Assembly (NCBI RefSeq): GCF_000213175.1
Contig: NW_009799102.1
Coordinates: forward strand, 2,394,309 to 2,458,308
Length of the DNA stretch: 64,000 bases
Origin: Neurospora tetrasperma FGSC 2508
Taxonomy: Eukaryota; Ascomycota; Sordariomycetes; Sordariales; Sordariaceae
Reading direction: 5' to 3'
In this document: positions 1 to 11,300 of the stretch, piece by piece
Position numbering within the stretch: the stretch's first letter is position 1
Layout of the letters: each line of letters opens with the position of its first letter
The notes under the pieces: model-generated
What the model was told of the DNA's origin: nothing
Seen by the model: the letters and a program-made list of their open reading frames with translations, nothing else
Databases searched by the model: none
Made by a program: the position numbers and the translations under genes

Positions 1-726
1 ACTTATATTATTAACTACAGGTTTGCCACCTGTATGCTGTTCGTTGTGTGAGCCCTTCTGCTGTCGTCGAAATTTCTAATAGTACTTCTAATACTAATCC
101 CGCAGCTTGTGCTGCTTATGGTTCGGTCGCCGTTGTCGGGGTTGCCATCATTGTCGTCAATGGTGGTGGTAACAGCATCTCAAGGTGAATCAAAGCCAAA
201 ACCGATGGCACGATAGCCCTAAGATGGGATAAACTGGCTGAAGATGTATTGAGCTTGGGAGTCTGTGAACGAGGTCGCGATCAAAGAAGAGTTCGGCCTC
301 TTCATCATTTGCTCGGATTCTCTTTCAAACCCTCGATGACACTATGTTCTTTCATATATTCCAGCACATCAGAGATCTCGTTTATGGCCATATTCTGCCG
401 AGGTTGCTCAGTTCAGTCTGTGATCAACCCTTCGACTGCCTTGAAACTCCAGTTCGAGAAAGATTAATTGGTAGGAGGGGTCCTCATCTTTAGTAAATGT
501 GCAGAAGTGTACCAGGCCAATTACACCAAACGCCTAATAAGAATAGAACCTAACAGTCGTTGCTTCTCTACGTAGAAGAAGGTGACAGATTGCACACATA
601 CAATTTTGAAGACCGGATTGCAAGTGCGAGCCTGTCTGGCACTTACAATGTAAGTATTGTGATTCGCACCACTCGATCCAACTCAGTCACTAGCATTGAT
701 AAACTACAAATGTAGGCTAACTTGTG
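1..726. other. No gene recognised, balanced-GC flank
   Basis: Short open frames exist here but none shows a recognisable domain, a plausible intron structure or a fungal start context. I see no repeat or transposon terminus. It is simply the upstream flank of the 5S rRNA gene. Confidence 0.5.
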
Positions 727-845
727 ACATACGACCATACCCACTGGAAAACTCGGGATCCCGTCCGCTCTCCCATAGATAAGCCAGTGAGGGCCAGACT
801 AGTAGTTGGGTCGGTGACGACCAGCGAATCCCTGGTGTTGTATGT
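727..845 (+). rRNA. 5S ribosomal RNA gene
   Basis: This 119-nt segment is a full-length 5S rRNA transcribed by RNA polymerase III and incorporated into the large ribosomal subunit. It opens with ACATACGACCATACCC and closes with GGTGTTGTATGT, so the first and last nine or so bases pair as helix I. The internal control region, with the AAGCCAGTGAGGGCC and AGTAGTTGGGTCGGTGACG segments, is intact. A T-rich run starts a few bases after the 3' end at about 849, as expected for a Pol III terminator. As far as I can recall, the sequence matches the main Neurospora-type 5S closely. Single 5S genes dispersed outside the rDNA array are the known arrangement in filamentous ascomycetes. No internal change suggests a pseudogene. 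Confidence 0.96.
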
Positions 846-1007
846 CCGTTTTTCTTTCTTTTCGACTTTTTGTCACCTTCTGTTTCGTTCCAGTGATTGA
901 TTCACCCTACTCCTTTTAACAATAATCTTGCACCCTTCTTTTGTTTATTTTGCCAAGTTGAGACCCCTCTTATATAGAATGTTGTCCTGAACTGTCGAGT
1001 GTACCAG

Positions 1008-1560
1008 TTAATGCAAAAGGAGTAGGAAGCCGAACCCCAAAGCCGAATGCTGTAATCTATACTTTCTGGAAGCTTTGAGGATCTGGAAGACGATAAATGT
1101 GGTGAAAGCATCGCAAGAATCAAACGCTTCCCGACGGTCTGTGATCACCGTCCCACTGGTGTGCATAAACGGATCTTCCAAGCGGAGGGAACCATCCTGC
1201 AGCAGTTCGCCCCACTTCGACTCTGCTCCTATATAGTATTCATTGGCCCTAATGTTATTTCCTCTCGAGCCGTTGGCACCGGTCAGAAACATACTACCCG
1301 CCTTGGATAATCCAGAAATCGTCTTGCTCAAGAAGAGGTAGAACTCCCAGGAATTCACGTCAATGCCGTTATATAAAATTCGGCAATGGTGATGGGAGCG
1401 GCGAGCGAGCTGCAGCTCAGAAGCACCGCCGCCATTTCCCAGCCCCAGTTGTCGCCCTTTGCAACCCGGGAAATATTGTTCTTCAAATCCTGTCCAGGAT
1501 GAAAATGACGGTGAAGATAACTGAGATGTGTCGGGATATTCGTGGTAACCGTTAGTCCAG
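1008..1560 (-). pseudogene. Frameshifted DUF3176-like membrane-protein relic
   Basis: Reading the minus strand, one frame (about 1480-1385) gives a Trp-containing stretch followed by a hydrophobic segment (WGWEMAAVLLSCSSLAAPIT). An adjacent frame (about 1388-1008) then continues with ILYNG, WEFYLFLSKTISGLSKAGS and, further on, REAFDSCDAFTTFIVF. Joined across a one-base frame change, this resembles the start of fungal DUF3176 proteins. In that family the order is a WEI/WEL-type first membrane helix, a YNGKPLP..W motif, a second helix with a SILSTI.KA pattern and a FDSASRGPWGS block. The family match is from memory of the family pattern and is not a search. No start codon, splice structure or C-terminal half is visible, so I call it a decayed fragment. 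It could also be chance similarity within a noncoding region. Confidence 0.38.
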
Positions 1561-2112
1561 TTCTGTGGTTGATGTTGTCACATCAGGCAAAGGCCAAGTT
1601 CAGCGCATCCCTTCCTTCGTTTTCTGGTGAACTTGGAAGTTGAATCATCTTGAAAGGGGGGCGGAGGAAAGTCCGAAGAGGTGGTTGTAAATGAAGGGAA
1701 TGAAGAAACCCAAATTGAAAGAAGAGTCGGAGCCTATTAACGGCACTAGAAATAGGTAGAGCTCGCATCCTCTAGCGCGTGATGCACCCTTAGAGAGTCT
1801 GTTAAACCGAGACCTTCCAAACAGATTAGGATGGGTCTCATTTGTAGTACCGACCTAACTTACACACCAGCATAACTTCCTCTTTCATGCATCCGTTGCT
1901 CATGCCGAGAGGCTATGTACATTACCTTTTTGACCGGCCATGACTTTCTTGACTCTACATCTTATAGCGTCAGGCCACAGTTCGCAAAACGTTTGTGTAT
2001 TCGCAAGAAATATAAAAGCAGAGAAGATTCATCATTTATCATCAAGATACGAACGCCACAGACGCTCAGTCATATACAAACAGTCGATTTATATCCACAT
2101 GCACGGTAGTGC

Positions 2113-4723
2113 TCAAGCATACCTACCATACCCCCTCTGCTGTTCCCTAAACGGCTCATACCTTCCATCCCCTCCTTGGCCCGGGAACTGTCCCTGACCC
2201 ATAGGCTGTCCCATTGGCGGCTGCGGAGGTCCCCCTTGGTATGGCGGCGGTGGCCCTTGGTATTGCGGCGGTGGCGGCCCCGATTGCGAGGGCAACGGAA
2301 CATGCCCGCCGTTCCTACCGCCGGCCCAGTTCCACCCCGCAGGATGCTGACCCATAACCGGCGACGGCGCCATCATCCTTGGTGGTGCCCTCCTCGACCT
2401 GTACCTCGCACGGCGACAACAGCTGCAGCAGCAGCTGATGAGGGAGATGAGAAGAAGACCGGCGATGACGCAGCCGACAGGGATAGCAATATTCTTGTTG
2501 TCTTTGAACCAGTCGAGGATCTGGTTGCTGAGCTTGGCGCCCTCGCAGATGCCGTTATGGCACTTGCCGCCACCCTCGCAAGGGGTGCCGTCGAGGAAGT
2601 ACTGTGGAAGGGAGTAGCATTGGGCATTTCCGAACATTGGGCCCTCACAAGCAAGCGTGCAGCCCTCGTTGGAGCACGAAGTTGTTTGGTTGTGTGTGTC
2701 CTCGGTAGCCATGAACGTCTTGCATTGCTGGTCGCGCGAGGTACATTGTCCCTGAGAAAAGTTAGTTATGCAGTACAGAGAGTTTGATTCAAAAGCTGTC
2801 GTATAAACAAACGTACTGAAGCGCAGGTGAGCGAGTCGCCGCATGAAGTGCCGTCGTCGGCGGTCTTGTCAGCCGGGCAGGAGCCGCTAGTGCCGGAGCA
2901 CTTCTCTTCTGGATCGCAAGGGCCAGTGCTGGCGCGGCAGACGGTTTCGGTGCCAGAAAACTGGCACTTATCGGTACAGCACTCTTCGTTGGCGGGGTCG
3001 CAGATGCTGTTGGTGGTGAACTTGCACGTCTTGGGATCGCAGCACGGGTTGTTTCCGCACCCTTCTTCGCCACCACAGTCACATTCCTCGCCGGCCTCGA
3101 CGATGCCGTTGCCACATTGCTGACCGGTGATGGTGACAACGTCCTTATTGTTGGAGAGGCAGCTCATCCTCCCGGGGTTTCTGCCCAGAAAGCTGCATAT
3201 GTTACCGATACTGCAGGCCGAGAAGGACGTAATGCGGTCGTCTGTGGACGGGTTCATGATGAACTGGGCGTTGGCATCGCAGGTGGTGGTTGAAAGGGGA
3301 CAGCACTTGTTTTCTCCGGCGGAGCCGTCTGCGCATGTGTCTGGAAGGCAGTCGTGGACTGCACCAAAGGTATGACCCGACTCGTGAGCAAAGACCTGCC
3401 ATTCGGTAGAGGTCTTGACGACAACATTTGCGCCCGCGACGGTTTCGTTGCCCTGGCTTTGCGTAGCGCCTCCTTGGCAGACCTGACCGAGCCAGGCGAG
3501 GCCAACGGCAGAACCAGTATTGCAGGTTGACAGCAAAGTCCAGTACGCGTTATTATCGTTGGATTTGCCGCGCCATCCAGAAAATTTCACAAGGCGGTCG
3601 GTGATTGTCGCACCGCTGCTGCAGGGCATATTGAAGGGCGCACTGTCAGGAGGCGTAGCCGGGCACTCCTTATCACTGATAGTCAAGTTCCGAATACCTA
3701 GAGAAATGCTAAAGGAGCTCTCGAAGAGCTGAGAAGCCTTATTAACCATGTCGATGACATTTTGCCTCAGAGATTCGGTCGAGTTGAATTTTTCCGTGTA
3801 GGTGCAGTCGGTAGCTATGCCAATCAGGGCAACCTTTTTCGAAGTCGGGCAACCGGCTGTAGAACCAATGCTGTTCAGCAGATTAACACCAGCGCCATTG
3901 CCACCTTGGGTTCCGTCCATTTGTCGTCCGAAAAGGGCCCTTGGACTGATAGCCCAGCGGCTATGATGCTCGAATACCTCCTCGGTCCACCGCAAGACTC
4001 CGTTGTTCTCGTCCCTATTCCAAAGCAGGTCGTTCGAGGCGCAAGAGCCCGTGCTCGCAGGATCACGCTTCTTCAGGTCGTCGTGTGCCGGCTTCTTGAT
4101 GTCGGAATCCCGCCAGACAACCATGTACTCTTCATCCGCCTCCTCGATCTCCGGATCGCCTGGTATCATAGTTTGTCTGTAGTTGGTATTCGTCTGGATG
4201 TGATGGTCGACTCCGTTTACCCTGAAGGATCCTTGAAAAATAGGTCGGTCCCCATCCCTAAGGACATAGACTCGTGCCCATCCCGCCTGCCTCCAGTCTG
4301 CGTCCGTCATTCCCTCCCTTTGAACAAACGTGGTGCCCCTGAAAACCTTGTGCTCTTCCCTGGCAATAGGCTCAATCCTCTTGACCTTGCCATCGGGACC
4401 CAATATGTGTATTGTTGCATCGTCGGGAAGGATGTCATAGTTCGGTTCCAGAACGAAGCGAATCTTTTGTTGGCGATCGTGGAGGTAGAAGCTGAGGTCA
4501 AAGGTTGACTGAGAGTGCACTCGATGTGAGGGGGTGTGGATCACAGCATCGTCGACATGGCTAATGTACGATAAAGGGTTTCTCTCCGTCGAATGTGCTT
4601 AAGACCAGCTATGTCAACCAGATGGCAGTCGAATGGGGAGAAGATGGCGAACATACCTGTAGCAGATTGGACAAGCAGGCCAACGGCAGCAAATACGGCC
4701 GCGAAGACCTTGGAAACAAACAT
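2113..4723 (-). CDS. ADAM-type membrane metalloprotease (disintegrin)
   Basis: Zn-dependent type I membrane metalloprotease of the fungal ADAM group, expected at the cell surface or in the secretory path as a sheddase. The model is complement of 2113-2751, 2817-4597 and 4657-4723, giving 828 residues. Introns of 65 and 59 nt have GTACGT/CAG and GTATGT/AAG borders. The phases close exactly: exon 1 joins as T-A-H-S, replacing an in-frame stop. Residues 1-23 are a signal peptide (MFVSKVFAAVFAAVGLLVQS). A pro-region follows, then the metzincin motif HESGHTFGAVH at about 427-437 with a Met-turn (FIMNPS) at about 468. The disintegrin/Cys-rich domain starts at CGNGIVEAGEECDCG (about 517). One membrane helix lies at about 704-722, followed by a Cys patch (CCCSCC). 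A Pro/Gly/Gln-rich cytoplasmic tail of about 105 residues ends the protein. The length is normal for the family. No defect is seen and the gene appears functional. Confidence 0.93.
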
Positions 4724-6529
4724 ACTTCAGCTCTAAAAGATTATGTTCTTCTATACGCACCGCCCGTAGTCCATCGAAAAGATGCAAATCGAGTACTAGT
4801 TCTTGAAATGGACAAGAAACGAGCGAAATGGGAGTATCGTGGAAATGAATGCTATGTATGGTAAACCACAGACGATTCAAAACATGTGTACACCCGTATG
4901 CCAGGTCCTTCCCCGCTTGTTGCTTACTATTAGTCGATAGCTTCTAACAGGAGCTGTTGGCGGTGGATGTATAGAGGGAGAGGCGGGACCTGGAAGAACC
5001 AAACGGGGGGGAAATGGGAATGATCAACGTTTATGTTTCAGGATCAAAAGTCGACAGGTGCAAAAATGAATGGTGAAGAGAGGGAATGTCCAAAACTCTG
5101 ACCTCCAAAATGCGCCCGTGTGGATGGGGAAGTTGGAAAAGGTGGTGGCAGTGCAAAGGTCCGTCGGAGTGGTTGCGTGAGCATCAATCAGCGCCGACAG
5201 CCGACGTAGCGAGCGAAAAGGGAGATGGGAGTCGACAGGAGGATACCGCCGTGTATGGTGGTCACCTACTGGTGGGTGTCTCAAACAGTAGAAGAAAACG
5301 ACAACAACCCAAAAAGAGAGGCGGGAGGTCAGCAGGGACTTCCAGGAACCAGTCCATGAAGCGGGTCGAGGTGCTCGGTGGACAACAAAAAGAAGGGAGG
5401 CGGGAGACTGCAAAGTTCACGACCTATAATTGGTCGCCCAGCGCCTCAGCCAAGATGAGGCCAAGCACTTCACCTGGCTACCTAAGAACATTGACACGTC
5501 CTTGGCACTGTACGAGCGCCTGCAGTGCAGTCAGCAGTGAACTTGAACCGCCCGGCCGGGGTCCGAACATCATCACAGCAATGATTGCTGCTGCGGTAAC
5601 ATACCTCTAATACTAAGGAACAACCTACAACTGAATGGGGATGCGCCTCACTTCCCCGCACCACGGATCTCTTCTCAGCATTTATCAGCAACCTTTTTGA
5701 CATAACATCATACACCTTTTTCATCACCCAAGCCACGGCCGCGCGTTCCTTAACAACACACACCCGAAAGAGAAGACAATGGATGTTATTTTTCTGTGGC
5801 TTCCCGACTGCGCCAGACTTGGTCTTGCCTCCGGTCTTGGTCCCAATTCACTTCCACTCGCGAACGCAACAACTTCCTTTCACTTATTCTATTCCCTACC
5901 GCCCAGACATCGTGCCCAGCTTGCTACGCGTGTACACTACGAGACAAGACATATCTGGCTGACAAATATACTGACATCTTTTTAATTTTCTTCTTCGAAG
6001 CGAGCGAATGAACGACCAAGTCTTGCAGTCTGAGCGAGATCCCTCGTTGAAATTCCCGAGAATCTCGGCATCGGTATCGACAACCCCGACATGGACAAAA
6101 AGGATTTCCGAGATTGAAGATCGAAATATCAAGACGGACATTCGTCAATCGACATTCTTCAACATCTACCGGATTTTGTAAATCCTAATTATGCCCGCTC
6201 GGTAGGTAGGGGATTGATCCACGACTTTGATGGTGGTTTACACCCACCCTGTTAGTCCGGGCCTTTCACTAGCCCAGCCCTGTGAAGCTGTGACGAATGA
6301 CACCATTGTTTTACATATTTTTTTTCTCTTTTTCGTCGGGTCGTTTTTCCCTTGCCCTGTGTTTCAGATCTCGGACCTCCTGCGCCTACCAGTGAGGTTG
6401 CAGCACTAACAGGCACATGGTACAACACTTTTGATACCGGCAGTGAGGATGTCCGATACCTATGAGACGAACACAGGCTATGGGTACCTTTGCTGGGCAA
6501 CTCATGTTATACATTACACCCATATCGAA

Positions 6530-6612
6530 GAAAGAAAAGAAAAGAACAGAAAAGAAAAGAAAAGAAAACCAAGAAGAAAGAGGACAAGGGCAACCAAAAA
6601 AAAAAAAAAAAA
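6530..6612. repeat. AAAAG-type purine tract and A17 run
   Basis: A stretch of AAAAG/AAAGA repeats is followed by a run of 17 A (6596-6612). This is simple sequence with a strong strand asymmetry. It causes Lys-rich spurious open frames on the plus strand. Confidence 0.85.
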
Positions 6613-6821
6613 GGAAGAAAAATAAACCCCAATCGTCTCGGACGGGATTGGGCACATATCATACCGACTAGAATCGTATCGACATTGCACTACATACATA
6701 TATTACCTAGCACACATTAGCTTCGCTGCTGACTGTGAGAGCCTAACCTATAAATAGACAGACCTATGTACGAACGACCTCCTAGTCCTCAACACCGAGT
6801 AAACGCTGTCTCGCCCCAGAG

Positions 6822-6858
<37 letters not shown>
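6822..6858. repeat. (CAT)n trinucleotide microsatellite, about 12 units
   Basis: Uninterrupted CAT/ATC trinucleotide run of about 37 nt. It creates a poly-Ile stretch in an otherwise unconvincing open frame and is best regarded as an intergenic microsatellite. Confidence 0.9.
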
Positions 6859-8108
6859 GTGGAGAAGAACCTCGTTGTCGGGCGGGGATTTAAGCTTCCA
6901 AATCCATTACATGGATTTCAATCCCCACTGTTTTTCTACCCAACAATGATTAACTTTATCGCGTTTTCTTACAACTCCAACTCAAAACGTCAAGACCTAA
7001 TCACTGTTCAACACTTGACATGCTTTTTGCTTGTTAATCCTGTGATACACGTATGCGTTGAAGGAACGAATCTTCTGCTCAGCCCTGCCACGACGCCAGT
7101 AAGCTGTAACGTAAGCCCTAGCTACCCAATGACCTGCCTAACCCGCTAGCCGTGGGAAAATCGCGGCTCCTGCGGAATCCTGCGCAATCGCCGTGATGCC
7201 TTTCACTGCGGTCAATTTCGGAATTGTACGTACAACGCCCCCGCGCTTGTTAGATAGGCTGTGCTATCCTGGGGTTTGCGTGAAGATACGTAGCGTATAG
7301 TTTGTAGATGGGTGGCGTAGGTGAGGCTCGTTCATGAGGCTGATATTGGAGAGATTGTTTCAGGGGTTTGTTTGTTTATTTTGATTATAGGCACTAGCCA
7401 CCCCCTTAACGCCGACTGTGGTTGTTTACGTCTTTCTAGTGCCGCACCGGGAAAGGGGGTTGTTGACATCTTGTTGGGAGACATATCAAAGCCCTTGATA
7501 ACTCTACCTCAAGAGACGGCAGAACGTTCTGCTGGCTAGTAAAACGGCACAACATGACGGCAAGGCAACGAGAAATGGTTCACGTGTTGCAATGAACGCA
7601 AACCAGTAATCTATTGATCTTTCCCCATAAGGTATCCAAGTACATGTGATAACCCAAGAAGATAGAAAGAAAACGACGCATACTTGTTAAAAAAAAGAGA
7701 GAGAAAAAAGGAAAAGAGTACCGTGATATGACGTACCAAAAAAACTAAAATAAAAAATAAAAACATCGCTCTTCTTTCAACAATGTGCCTGCCTGCTGAG
7801 GAGACATATAACGGACCAACTGACCGCGCGTCCTTCCCTGTGCAGAAGAAAGAACCCACTAGTGTTCCTCCTCCTCGCTTTCCTCTTCTTCTCCTTGACC
7901 TAAAACCGATACATAATCATTGCCGTTTGCCTTCCCTTTGCCCTTTTCCTGGACGTTTGACTACCACTACTGACACTGACTTGCAGCATACTAGTAGGCT
8001 AGCCCTTATGGTATATGAATCCCAAAATCCCATGCCCCATTCGAAATAAAGAAAAAAAGATTAAATAGGTTTATATGCTTTTTACTTCTTTGTTGGCGCT
8101 ATATTCCT

Positions 8109-10799
8109 TTACTGGCGCTGCGCGTGGACGACATCGATGATCTTGGCAACGACGCTGGGATCGCTGAGCTATTTCCAGCTGTTAGTATCTTGCATGCAGT
8201 TATTCGGTTGGTAGACTGGAACTTACAGTAGTGATATCACCAAGCTGATCTTCCTCACCGGCAACGATCTTCCTTAGAATGCGGCGCATGATCTTGCCAG
8301 AGCGAGTCTTGGGAAGATCAGGAACGATGTAGATGGCCTTGGGAGCAGCGAAGGGCCCGATGCTGCGGCGGACCTGGAGCACGAACTCCTTGCGGAGAGC
8401 ATCGTTGATCTGGGTACCCTCCTTGACGGCAACGAAGGCGTTGACGGCCTGGCCAGTGAGCTCGTCGGCAACACCAACGACAGCAGCCTCGGCAATGGAG
8501 TGATGCTCAATCAGAGCAGCCTCAATCTCGGCAGTGCTGAGACGGTGGCCACTAACGTTGACGACGTCGTCGACACGGCCGCGGATCCAGTAGAAGCCCT
8601 CGTAATCGCGGGCAGCACCGTCGCCCGTGAAGTAGTAGCCCTTGTACACATGGAGGTAGGTCTCCATGTAGCGCTTATGGGCACCCCAGACGGTGCGAGC
8701 CATGCTGGGCCAGGGCTGCTTGAAGGCCAAGACACCCTCAACGTTGTTGCCGTGGATCTCCTCGCCGGTAACAGGGTCGACAAGCGCGGGCTCGATACCG
8801 AAGAAGGGGAAAGAAGCGGAACCGGGCTTGGTGGGGGTAACACCGGCAAGGGGAGTGATGACGTTGGAGCCAGTCTCGGTCTGCCAGTAGGTGTCGCAAA
8901 TCTGGGCGCGGCCCTTGCCGACAACATCATAGTACCACTTCCAGACCTCGGCGGCGATGGGCTCACCGACAGAGCCGAGAACACGGAGGTGCTTCATCTC
9001 GTTGCGAACGTGGTGGTCACCGGCGCGCTTCAGCAGGCGCAGGGCAGTGGGAGCAACGTAGAACTGAGTGACCTTGTGCTCCTCAATGATGTCCCAGTAG
9101 CGGGAGAAGTTGGGGTAGGCGGGGGTACCCTCGAAAACGACGGTAGAGACACCGAGCAAGAGCGGGGCGTAGAGGACATAGGTGTGACCGGTAATCCAGC
9201 CGACGTCACCACCGCAGAAATACCTGTCGCCGTCATGGATGTCGAAAACGTACTTGCCGGTCATGGCAGCACCGAGCAGGTAACCAGCGGTAGAGTGGGC
9301 AACTCCCTTGGGCTTGCCAGTGGAGCCAGAGGTGTAGAGAAGGAAGAGAGGATCCTCCGAGGCCATGGCCACAGGGGTGTAGTAAGCAGGGTACTTCTCA
9401 ACCTCCTCGTGCCACCAGAGATCACGGCCGGGGGTCATGCTGATGTCGGCGCCGGTGCGCTTGTAGACGAGCACGTTGCGAACATCGGGGCACTGCTGGA
9501 GAGCCTCGTCGACGATCTTCTTGGTGCCAATCAGCTTGCCACCGCGCTTGCCCTCATCGGTGGTGATGACCACCTTGGACTGGGCATCGACGACACGGTC
9601 GCGGAGGGAGTCGGAGGAGAAGCCGGCGAAAACGACGGAGTGGATGGCGCCAATTCTGGTGCAAGCAAGCATGGCAACGATGGCCTCGGGAATCATGGGC
9701 AGGTAGATGGCGACGGTGTCTCCCTTGCGAACGCCCAAGTTGGTGAGGACATGGGCGAGCTTGGAGACCTCCCTGAGGAGCTCGCCATAGGTAACATTCC
9801 TTCCCTTACCGGGCTCGTCGGCCTCGTAGATGATGGCGACTCTGCTGGGGTCCTTGTGGGCGTGTCTGTCGACGCAGTTGTACGAGGCGTTGAGCTCGCC
9901 CTCTACGAACCAGGCGTTGTCACCGTTGGCGAGGGAACCGCTGTGGACAGTCTGGAAATCCTTGCTCCACGATAGGAGCTCGCGGGCGCGCTCAGCCCAG
10001 AACACGTTCGGCTCGGTGATGGACTGCTTGTACAGCTTCTGGTACTCCTCGAAGTCTGGCGCAAACTCGTGTGTTAGCACCAAGCACACAGGGATGAGAT
10101 CAATGGCTCGGCCCGATATCCGATGAGCGTGTTGGACCAGATGAGGGGTTCGAGGACCCGACAGCTTGGAGTCGAACGCAGAGAAAAGGGGGAAATGCAC
10201 GTAGCGTAGCAGTCGCCGAAAACCGGCGTGTCGCGAATGCTGCCTTGTGCGGGGGGAGGGACGGGAATAGCAAGGGGCCGGGGTAACCGAGTTTCTAGGG
10301 GGTTTACTCACTGGCAAGATGAGGTTTGCTTGGGTGGTCTGTGGTAGGTTATCCAGTTAGCTTTTTTTTTTCTTTGGCCTGAACTACCCGACTCCCTTGG
10401 TCCTAGGCGAGTTTTCCCGCAGTGCCAATAACTGGATCAACCCCAACAACTTTGGCTGGGGGCGGCATCCTCTATTGGTTGGTTACAATAATTCGAGTTG
10501 GAATCTGAAAGACATACTCTGAAGCATCTCCTTAGGGGGCTCTAAGAGAGAAAATTCCAGGGTTAGCAAATTGCCTGACTCAAGACCCTGCTGGCTGGTT
10601 CGGCGCAACTCCGCGGCCGGCCGAATCCCGTGTTGGAGCCTCCAATCTCCTGACGAGAGTCTCCCGAGCGCATTGCATCTCCTGACAGCCATGCTGTGCG
10701 GCCAATTGGGGGCTCTGAGGGGCTTCGGGACTTACGGAAGGTCTCATTAATGTGAGCCTCGGGCACTACTGCCCCGGCAGGAACTCTGCTACCAGACAT
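8109..10799 (-). CDS. facA: Acetyl-CoA synthetase (acetate-CoA ligase)
   Basis: AMP-forming acetate-CoA ligase (EC 6.2.1.1): acetate + ATP + CoA to acetyl-CoA + AMP + PPi, needed for growth on acetate and for cytosolic/nuclear acetyl-CoA. The model is complement of 8109-8168, 8227-10055, 10312-10338 and 10736-10799, giving 659 residues. Exon 1 encodes [22 protein letters not shown] 27-nt micro-exon encodes HPSKPHLA. The main exon resumes at [12 protein letters not shown]. The last exon encodes [19 protein letters not shown]. The last intron (58 nt) has GTAAGT, a perfect TACTAAC branch site and TAG. The two 5' introns are long for a fungus (397 and 256 nt) but keep phase. Diagnostic motifs are the P-loop [11 protein letters not shown] (about 271-281), DTYWQTETG, and [11 protein letters not shown] with the catalytic/acetylatable Lys near 618. 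Length and order match fungal FacA/ACU-5. Exon 2 is the least certain part. Confidence 0.95.
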
Positions 10800-11300
10800 G
10801 GTGACTGTAATGTGGTTGTTCTGGGCGGTAATGATAGATGGGTACTGGTGGTCGCACGCAATACCTTCCTGCGCTTCGCTGGAAAAGGATTGATCAGAGG
10901 TAGAAGCAGCTCTAACTAAGCAAGGCGGATTTGGTGCTGAAAAGGCTCGATTAAAGACGCAGGACAAGGCACAGCAGTGAGTGAACCACAGTGGCCAGCT
11001 GACAGGAGGCCAAGGCTTCGCAAAGCAAAGAGAGGAGATGAGGATAAAAGGGCAAGGAGGAAAAAGGAGAGGACAGCAGGCAGGTCAGGTTGGTATAGAG
11101 GTACAGCAGGCAGAAGGAAAGGACAGCGGGTTGGCAGGACGAGGGCCGACGCGCTTTTGTATTATGAGCACCTCCGAGCACCACTACCAAAACGAAGCAT
11201 ACCCGCCAGGATGGAGAAGGTCATGAAGAGCTGCATGGATAGAGGATGTAACCGTAAAGGATGGACGGATTGACTGACTACCACGCACACTGCTATCTAG
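10800..11300 (-). promoter_or_regulatory. Upstream region of acetyl-CoA synthetase gene
   Basis: The 500 bp upstream of the ACS start are strongly pyrimidine-rich when read in the gene's direction (for example the complement of 11030-11080). This is typical of highly expressed filamentous-fungal promoters and 5' leaders. I could not identify a TATA box or a specific activator or repressor site with confidence. Confidence 0.4.

Larger units (their letters stand above)
4724..8108. other. Intergenic region between ADAM and ACS genes
   Basis: About 3.4 kb without a recognisable gene. The first few hundred bases must carry the promoter and 5' UTR of the ADAM gene, which points left. The right end holds the 3' UTR of the acetyl-CoA synthetase gene, which also points left. 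Purine-rich simple sequence and short microsatellites occur near 6.5-6.9 kb. Several open frames of 60-170 codons are present, but their composition is low-complexity or domain-free and I do not support them as genes. Confidence 0.6.

Noticed and set aside
3762-4508. 248-codon plus-strand ORF
   Set aside because: Antisense shadow of the ADAM protease exon.
5086-5610. 174-codon plus-strand ORF upstream of the ADAM gene
   Set aside because: Basic, low-information composition, no domain, and a competing minus-strand frame. It overlaps the expected ADAM promoter/5' UTR.
6766-7149. 127-codon ORF with a poly-Ile stretch
   Set aside because: The frame exists only because of the CAT microsatellite. 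There is no domain and no splice context.
8500-9975. 491-codon plus-strand ORF
   Set aside because: It lies exactly antisense to the acetyl-CoA synthetase main exon. It arises from the strong codon bias of that gene (Gly/Val/Leu/Asp-rich translation) and has no domain.
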